Shown here piece by piece: positions 57,123 to 64,000 of a stretch of 64,000 nt of DNA. Positions within the stretch are counted from its first letter, which is position 1, and each line of letters starts with the position of its first letter. The position numbers were made by a program, and so were the translations under genes. The notes beneath the pieces were generated by a model, which saw only the letters and a program-made list of their open reading frames with translations, had not been told where the DNA came from and did no database searches. Origin of the DNA: Crambe crambe (Eukaryota > Porifera > Demospongiae > Poecilosclerida > Crambeidae); the NCBI GenBank assembly GCA_963924555.1, contig OZ004592.1, forward strand, positions 1 through 64,000, written 5' to 3'.

Positions 57123-57310
57123 TAACATCCTACGTACACGAGCGCATTACGTAATGTAACAGGCTTGTACTAGCTAGATACTGTAGACTTACCGGGTAGT
57201 AAGCTAAAATAAGTTAATCTACTGTAATCTTAAGTTAAGCGTACCTTAAGACACAGTGAGCTATTTTTTCTTCGTCTCTTACTTTTTTTTCTGACTTCTA
57301 CTACCGAGTT

Positions 57311-59410
57311 ATGAATACGAATACCAGTTCTACCAACGTCGAGCCTGGGTAAGTTGGATGTGGCATGGCCGCCATTTATTTTTTATCTTCTTGCTATGTG
57401 GCTATGTGATTCATGTCTTAGGAAGCTGTTCGTAGGTGGTCTGAGCTGGGAAACGACCAAAGGTATGCAATTCGAACATGGGGAGGCAGAGACCTCGACA
57501 CGAATTCGGTAATTTTTTTTTATAGAAAGCTTGAAATCCTATTTTGAGCAGTTTGGAGAGGTGTGCGATAGCGTCATCATGGTTGAAAGTGACTCCAAAA
57601 AGCCCAGGTAAGCCAACTACGTTGTGTAAGTGCGTTTTTTTTTATGATTGGCATCTACCCAGGGGATTTGGATTTATCAAGTTTACAGACCCATGCTGTG
57701 TCAACAAAGTATTGTCTAAGCAAGAGCCACACATAGTTGATGACAAGACGGTACGACAATATACATGAATCTGTCTATCAACGGCCATTGACAACTGTGT
57801 GTTTAAACTTAGGTTGACCCCAAGATTGCTATGGTGAAAGGAGCTGAACAAGTAAGGTGGTGGTTGTAGCTGTAGAAAAAATTTACTCCAGACTTATCGT
57901 AGGTGGGAGGAGGTTCGTCTCCATTCCCCTTGAAAAAGATCTTTGTGGGTGGTTTGTCGGCTGGCACTTCTGAAGAAACTGTTCGAGAGTATTTTTCACA
58001 ATATGGGACCGTAAGTCGTTGACCTGATTCTACACATCACATTTACTCGTCGATTGTTAAAGGTTACGGATGTGGACCTGAAATATGACAAAGCCACTAA
58101 TCGCATGCGAGGTTTGTTGCTATAAGATGCCGTGTCAATGAGAAGTCCCTAATGGTTATACTTTTTAGTTGCTATAATTATACAGGCTACTTCTTAACTA
58201 TAAGTTACTGTAAAGATAAGTAAATGTGTAATCTTCAACCTCGCCACCTACTGCCATAGGATTTGGATTTGTTGGATTTGATAACGAAGATACGGTGGAT
58301 AAAGTTGTCCAGATCCACTTTCACCAAGTCAACGGAAAGACGGTGTGCCCCCTTTTTATTCTGAGCGTCCCTCGTCTCACTCTATGGCTTCCTTGATTAA
58401 AATGACTGCTTCCTTGCTATCAACAGCTAGCTAGGGGAGGGTACCCAGTCTCTATAGGTACTGATTGAGGGATCGATGAAGCCACTAGCTGTGTACTCGG
58501 GACAAGCGTTAATTCAGAAAACTATTTAGGAATGTCAATTCTTCCCTATAGGTTGAAGCCAAGAAAGCTGAACCACGAAATCAGCAGACTAAAGGTCAGA
58601 TGCCCTATCCTGGTGCTACAGCTACTACTCCGAGTACAAGTAAGTGTGGGACATGGCATGGTGGTGGTGTGCCCACATCGTGTTTCTGGTTGTGACTACA
58701 ATTCAGTTCCAGAGTCAAAGTGAGGCATAAATTAATTGGTTGTCTGGCGTCTTCATTGCCGGTTTTGATTGTGACCAGGCAATAGTCCCCACTCCAGATA
58801 CAAAATGTGGTATAATTGTACCATCTGATTCAAACCGTCGTCTCTCTTTCAGGTACTGCTGCTTATAGAGGAACCTATCAATATTATGGCAACAGCAGCT
58901 ATTTTCCTCATGCACAGGCGCAATATTCACCATACAGTATGAAGGATGCACAATATCAATATGGTATGAAAGATGTACATCTAATGATAGCATTTTTCAC
59001 TGGTGATACAACTGTTGTAGCGGGTTATGGTTATGGCTATGGTGGGCAAGGCAACTATGCTACAGGCAGCACTGGCTACAGTGGAACAGACCAGTATGGA
59101 GGAGGCCAGCAGTCGTCTGGCAGTGTTGCTAGCCAACAAGTGGCATCCTATAGCCAGGATGCCAGTGGATACCCCAATTCACATGTGCAACAGCGGTACC
59201 CTACATCAGAAGCTGGATATAGAGGACAGGGTGGATTTGCGGCATATGAGAATAGCCAGACTGCTCCTGGTGGTTTCACACAACCCTATGGAGAATCTCA
59301 GGCTGCCAGCACGTGAGTTAGACTAATTAATATGTTGCTTCCATAATGATCGACAAACTATGATTAGATATAACCGGAGCATTGGACAGCAGCAGCAGAG
59401 ATTCTACTAG
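57311..59410 (+). CDS. Two-RRM RNA-binding protein of the DAZAP1/Musashi type
   Basis: RNA-binding protein for mRNA translation or processing. The start at 57311 gives [23 protein letters not shown]1 has [33 protein letters not shown] and [20 protein letters not shown]. The linker [13 protein letters not shown] resembles IDPKVAFPRRAQ of Musashi. RRM2 has [60 protein letters not shown] and [22 protein letters not shown]1 and RNP2 aromatic residues are present in both. The C-terminus is low complexity, rich in Tyr, Gly, Gln and Ser ([20 protein letters not shown]), prion-like as in hnRNP and DAZAP1 proteins. It ends [13 protein letters not shown]1 favours DAZAP1, RRM2 and the linker favour Musashi, so it may be a pre-duplication member. 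Confidence 0.8.
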
Positions 59411-59725
59411 TTCCAGGCTTTGAATTGCATTGCTGCTCATTGAACACATTTTATGAACATGAGGCAATCAGTGTTCATCTTTCTTCTTTCCTTTTTGACT
59501 GTGTCATTACCTAAAAAAAATTTTGAACAAAAAGAAGTTAATTAAGTGTGTACGCGCGCGCATATATAGATTGTGTATAGCGCGTGCGCCATCGGGATAT
59601 CGGTAAAGATAAGGATTGGTAGTTAGCTGGAGAGATTATCCCTGTCTATTGAGGCTGAAATTAGGTAGGCAACTTCCTAAATGGACTAGTGTCGCTGCAT
59701 TCTGATATTCTTGCTTTGTAGAATC

Positions 59726-62155
59726 ATGTCTGCTAACTTGTCAGACGTTGTGGGTCGCCTGGAGTCGATCACCTCTCGTTTGGAAGAGTTGGCAGCCAAA
59801 GGTGGTGTAGGTGCTGGGGAATCGGGAGGAGAAGCCCAATGTGAGTAGAGTCTTGACAAAATCGTGCATTCATATGCATTTAATTGTATTATACTGCTCC
59901 CATAGCGTCAGAGTATGTTACTCAATTTAATAAGGTGAGATGGCACTGCATTCCTTGCAACATGGTACTGTTTATGACCATATATGGACAATTACTATAG
60001 GATGTGGTAGAAGGAAGTTTTAAGACTTATGTGGATCTCTCCGAAAAGCTGGGAGGGGAAGTGGCTGAACATGTGAGTTTAAATGATACATGCACGTTCT
60101 TCTTTTTGACCTGCTAGCTTTCAGGCTGATCTGGTGAAGAAATGCTTCACAGAACAAACGAAGATACTTAATTTAGCTTCTAACCACAAGACCCCTTCCC
60201 ATGTAAGCTGTATACTGTCATTCCATGAAAGATTACAATTGATATTCGTTTCTGGTACAGGATGTGCTTACAGCTGTTACCAAACCCTTGAGTAACAAGG
60301 TGAAGGATGTGATTGAGTACTGTGAGAAGAGGCGTGCAAGCAAGGTTTTCAACAACCTTATGACAGTAAAGGAGGGTATTGGGTGCGTCGGTTGGGTTAC
60401 CGTTGCTCCAAAACCTGTCCCTTACATCAAGGAATGCGGGGACCAGGCACTCTTTTATGGCAACAGAGTCATCAAAGAACATAAAGGCAAAAACGAGTAA
60501 GTGTTGTAACCCTGTCTGTGGATGCATCAAACAAAACTAATTTTTTAACTTGGTATGAACCTTGCTAGAGACCACGTTTCCTGGGTCCGTGCCTATACTG
60601 GGATGATCACAGCGCTAGCATCCTATGTTAAATCTGTACACACTACTGGACTAGTCTGGAACAAGAATGTAAGTGTGATGTTGGACAAGTATCATAATCT
60701 GAATCCCATGTCTACCTTCTGACTCTGTAGGGAACTGTATTGCAAAGTTCTGCTGGTCCTCCTCCTCCTCCTCCCCCGGCTGTCCAGCCCCCTACAGATG
60801 CACCTGCCAGTGCTGCTCCAGATACTGCTGCTCTGAGGGCCAACCTTTTTTCCTCTCTGAACAAAGGAGCAGATGTCACTCAAGGTATCTCGTCATTGAT
60901 GGTGAAACCTGTATTGAACCCTCGTCATGTAACCTATGACTGGTACAGTGATTTACATTACAATGTCCACTACAGGATTACGTAAAGTAACAGACAACAT
61001 GAAGACACACAAGAATCCAGAGCTGCGTGCATCGTCGGTTGTTAAAGCTAGTGAGACTAAACCTGCCTCCAAACCAGCACCCAAGTATGGCTCAGCTTCT
61101 ACTGGAAAGAAACCTCCTGTGCTGGCTCTGCAGGGAAAGAAATGGGTGGTGGTAAGTTCTGTGGGCTATATTTTGTATACAGAGTTATAGAAACTGGCAG
61201 CTCAACACAAGACTTATTTACTTTCAAGGAATTACCATTTTGACAAACAGCCAGTCTGTTGTACATATGATCTGTTTCCTCATTTATACTGTTGGCAAAT
61301 GTTAACATCGTTTGATTGATACTGGCCCAAGGATGATTCTTGTGTGTGTGTGTGTGGATTAGGAATACCAAGATGACAAGAACAACCTTGCCATCACTGA
61401 CACCAACTCCAAACAATCAGTCTACATTTACAAGTGTACCAAGAGCACTCTCAAAGTAAGTGGCAAGGTCAACTCCATTATTATAGGTAAGTTCTTGCGG
61501 AGAATATGTAATAGCTACCTGATCTAATGCTTCTACAGATAGCTGCAAACGTATGGCTCTCTGTTTTGACGATGTCATCTCGTCTGTCGAGGTCATCAAT
61601 ACCCAAGGAGCTCAAGTCCAGGTAATTTTTGGTGGGAATGGTTGTTGAATAGTACTCTGTATAGTGAACCCAAATACCTCATATGGGGACAATTGGCTTG
61701 CTGACTAGCTATCCATCTATTGTCAGTTAAAGTCAACTACTCTACTCCACTGGTGGGATAAGGAACTGCTGTTGTACAACTTAACCAATCGCTTATAAGG
61801 TTGAAAGGTTATTATCTGTCAGATTCTAGGCAAGTGTCCTACTGCTTCAATCGATAAGACTGATGGTTGTCAGATCTTCCTCAGCAAGGACTCTTTAAAG
61901 TGTGAGATCATCTCTGCCAAGTCATCCGAGATGAATATCTGTGTCCCTCGCAGTGATGGTTCAGGAGAATATGTGAGTTAGTTTTTGTGTTGCATACCTA
62001 TATAAGGCTAGACTCCAAGTATACTATTGTAGTGGTAGTGTGATCCACTTGATAAACTTCTCTTTTATTAGCTGGAGCGTCCTATCCCTGAGCAGTTCAA
62101 GACAGTTTGGAATGGCTCGACTCTGGTCACTCAGTGTACCGATATTACTTCCTGA
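59726..62155 (+). CDS. CAP: Adenylyl cyclase-associated protein (CAP)
   Basis: CAP recharges and recycles actin monomers. The start at 59726 gives [20 protein letters not shown], the conserved N-terminal oligomerising helix. The helical folded domain follows: [57 protein letters not shown] and [19 protein letters not shown]. Next comes a polyproline stretch ([14 protein letters not shown]), then the WH2-like [20 protein letters not shown]. The beta-helix CARP domain has [27 protein letters not shown] and [20 protein letters not shown]. It ends [40 protein letters not shown] and TDITS with a TGA at 62153-62155. It appears complete, with about 13 exons. The mammalian CAP1/CAP2 split does not apply. 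Confidence 0.95.
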
Positions 62156-62803
62156 AGACAAACTCGATTCATGTTTTAGTTGAATTGTTATTTAGTATTT
62201 TCTTATGCCAGATTTAGTTGAATGGACTTGTGTTCCTCTTTAGAAAAAAAAATTTTTGTTGATTGCTATTGCTATAGTATATTTTGAGACTCTCTAATCA
62301 GTTTTTCCCAAGGGCTCGGGTGTTTACTCCCTGGTGGTCCCAATGTTATTTTGCTGCCATACAATCATATACATTAGTGTGCTTTTTTTTGTTGGCAGTT
62401 GACAATACAAGTTATATATGTATGAAGTCTCAAGTTGAAAGTTTTATGGAAATGGGTCCTAATGACAGAGTTTATTATCTGATCTGTGCCGTGTATAACC
62501 TCATAACTGGTTAATGTTAAAGTGAAAATGTAACTTTTTCTTGATAACTTATATATGGTTGTGATAAGTTGTATGTACCTGCGATTATGATTGTAACATA
62601 AAAGTTGAAAGTGAAAGTATAAAAATAAGATAAAAAGTTATTCTACAATAAATAATTAGCTATAAGCTAAAGACGAGTGAGGACAGTGTTTAGAATTGGG
62701 TGTTGCATGGCCTTTAAAGTATTATAAAGGAAGTTTCGTGTACTTGCTAGAGTACACTTCAGGGCCAGACTCATAGAGTATATGCTACGGAGCTAGCTGC
62801 ACG
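62156..62803. other. 3' intergenic region between convergent CAP and RBM24/38-like genes
   Basis: AT-rich, no ORF of interest. It should contain both 3' untranslated regions; an AATAAA occurs near 62646-62651 on the plus strand. No structured element noticed. Confidence 0.6.
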
Positions 62804-63882
62804 TTAGTTGGCAGCATTGTATGGGACCATTGGAGGCATCTGCTGTTGAGGAGTGCTGACTTGTGGTGGGACGTAACCAACACCTGCTGAGGGGTAGTGT
62901 GGGGCGAAATAAGGAAGGTGCATGAAGGGAGGAAACATTGGCGGAGGACTAAATGGAGGACTTCCTTCATAGTAACCTAGTGGAGGCGGTGGTGGCATAA
63001 AAAACCCTTGGGCTTGTAATGCCAGTGGCAAGCCTAAAGGTGAAGACCTACATATAAAAAGAAAAGAAAAAAAATTTGCCGTTATAAGTCATTAGCTCTT
63101 TTTCAGGTCATTAACCATATCAAAATAACATTGCTGTATATGTATTGCAAGCATCCAGTAATTGGTTTACTCCTCCTAAATTCGACTTACTGCTGGTGGA
63201 ATAGACCAGAAATACTGGATGGAGAGTCACTTCTTACGTTAGCAAGATCCAGGGGACTTGCTACATAAAAAAAAAGTAAGTCATAGTTATGTCACACGCA
63301 ACGGAAAATGTATCTAGAGGAAGATAAACACCAGTGTAGTCATAGCAAGATGGATTATGAACTTTGGGACTTCAAAATCAACAGACACACGCAAGCAGTT
63401 CATAAAAACAGTACACCACAGATATTGGCAATAAACTCCAGCATAGGTAGAGGGAAGAAAATAGTGGCTGGCTACGAGTTATTCAGTGTCGACTTACAAG
63501 GCTGACTAGTATGATTCTTTGGCTTAGCCCCGAGATATGCCAAGTTCACATTAGCTTTCCTTCCATCTACTATAGGATTTGGATTAGCACATGCACTTTC
63601 TGCTCCATCCCGAGTGGCCATAGTCACCTGCATATCAACACAATGAGCAATAGGCCTATACTTTAGGTCCCATCCAAAACTTACGAATCCATATCCTTTG
63701 GATTTGCCAGTATTACGATCATAGATGACAACAGCCTCTTCAATTTCCCCGTACTGCAGAAAGAATGCTCGCAAGGTCTCGTCTGTCGTGTGGTAGGGCA
63801 AACCACCGACGAATAATTTAGTAAACGTATTATCTTTCTGCAATAAAATCGGTGCACTCTCGGCCATCCTGGATGCTCGCAT
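62804..63882 (-). CDS. RBM24/RBM38-like single-RRM protein
   Basis: RNA-binding protein controlling mRNA stability and splicing in animals. The reading frame opens with [11 protein letters not shown] (ATG at 63882; a second at 63867 may be used). The RRM reads [40 protein letters not shown] and KSKGYGFV, then, after an intron, [20 protein letters not shown] and [17 protein letters not shown]. This is almost identical to the RBM24/38 signature, including the [16 protein letters not shown] end. Small exons follow ([18 protein letters not shown]). The last exon is Pro/Phe/Tyr-rich ([30 protein letters not shown]) and ends [11 protein letters not shown] at 62804-62806. One ancestral gene corresponds to both vertebrate paralogues. 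The promoter should lie between 63883 and the right edge. Confidence 0.9.
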
Positions 63883-64000
63883 TAACTATACATGCATCTA
63901 CTGCTCGCCAATTCGCGACGCAGTGCTCTCTGCTCCGTGCAATCCAATGCGAAAATCCCTTTATGCACGTTAGCATTATATTCCGATTGAATGGGAGGGG

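Overview
This is a eukaryotic, almost certainly animal, window. Every recognisable gene is split by many short introns (about 45 to 100 bases, GT-AG, one apparent GC-AG) and genes lie very close together on both strands. The set includes families typical of animals (EBAG9, RBM24/38, a DAZAP1/Musashi-type protein, a Tudor-domain protein), ciliary genes (DNALI1, LRRC9) and general housekeeping genes (exocyst, EMC, capping enzyme, MSH6, CAP). A compact non-bilaterian genome such as a sponge fits best. That is inferred from intron size, gene density and the duplicated families seen here (MULE, SAMD3-like, HECT, integrase); no species-level marker was read.

Layout. 1-6.1 kb: the edge of a choline-transporter-like gene, an unassigned minus-strand gene, a disrupted WDR47-like WD40 gene, RAD51AP1, and MULE transposon remains. 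6.4-13.05 kb: one 18-exon minus-strand gene of about 1,408 codons with an extended Tudor domain at the N-terminus, an RG-rich centre, a helical region and a glutamine-rich C-terminus; every exon junction I modelled keeps phase. 13-26.5 kb: a gene-poor accessory block with a RecQ-like fragment, a UBX-HECT ubiquitin-ligase-like gene, a decayed integrase, a 55-base minisatellite, a SAMD3-like gene, two unrecognised ORFs, and several foldback or MITE-like elements, one with a perfect 7-base target duplication. 26.6-64 kb: a dense run of conserved genes: EBAG9, EXOC1, EEF1D, AGBL2/3, RDM1, CCS, SMNDC1, RNGTT, DNALI1, EMC2, MSH6, a PHF7-like gene, a papain-family protease, LRRC9, a DAZAP1/Musashi-type gene, CAP and RBM24/38.

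How it works together. The dense half is built mainly of head-to-head pairs sharing 39-163 bases between start codons (EXOC1/EEF1D, AGBL/RDM1, SMNDC1/RNGTT, EMC2/MSH6, protease/LRRC9) and tail-to-tail pairs with almost no spacer (EBAG9/EXOC1; RDM1/CCS stop codons overlap). NRF-1-like GCGCATGCGC palindromes lie near several starts. Three genome-maintenance genes (RAD51AP1, RDM1, MSH6) lie in the window but are not adjacent. The best candidates for something undescribed are the Tudor/RG/helical/poly-Q protein and the HECT-integrase-SAMD3 block.

Exon positions were worked out by hand from splice motifs and reading phase. Gene names rest on recalled family sequences, not on a database search.
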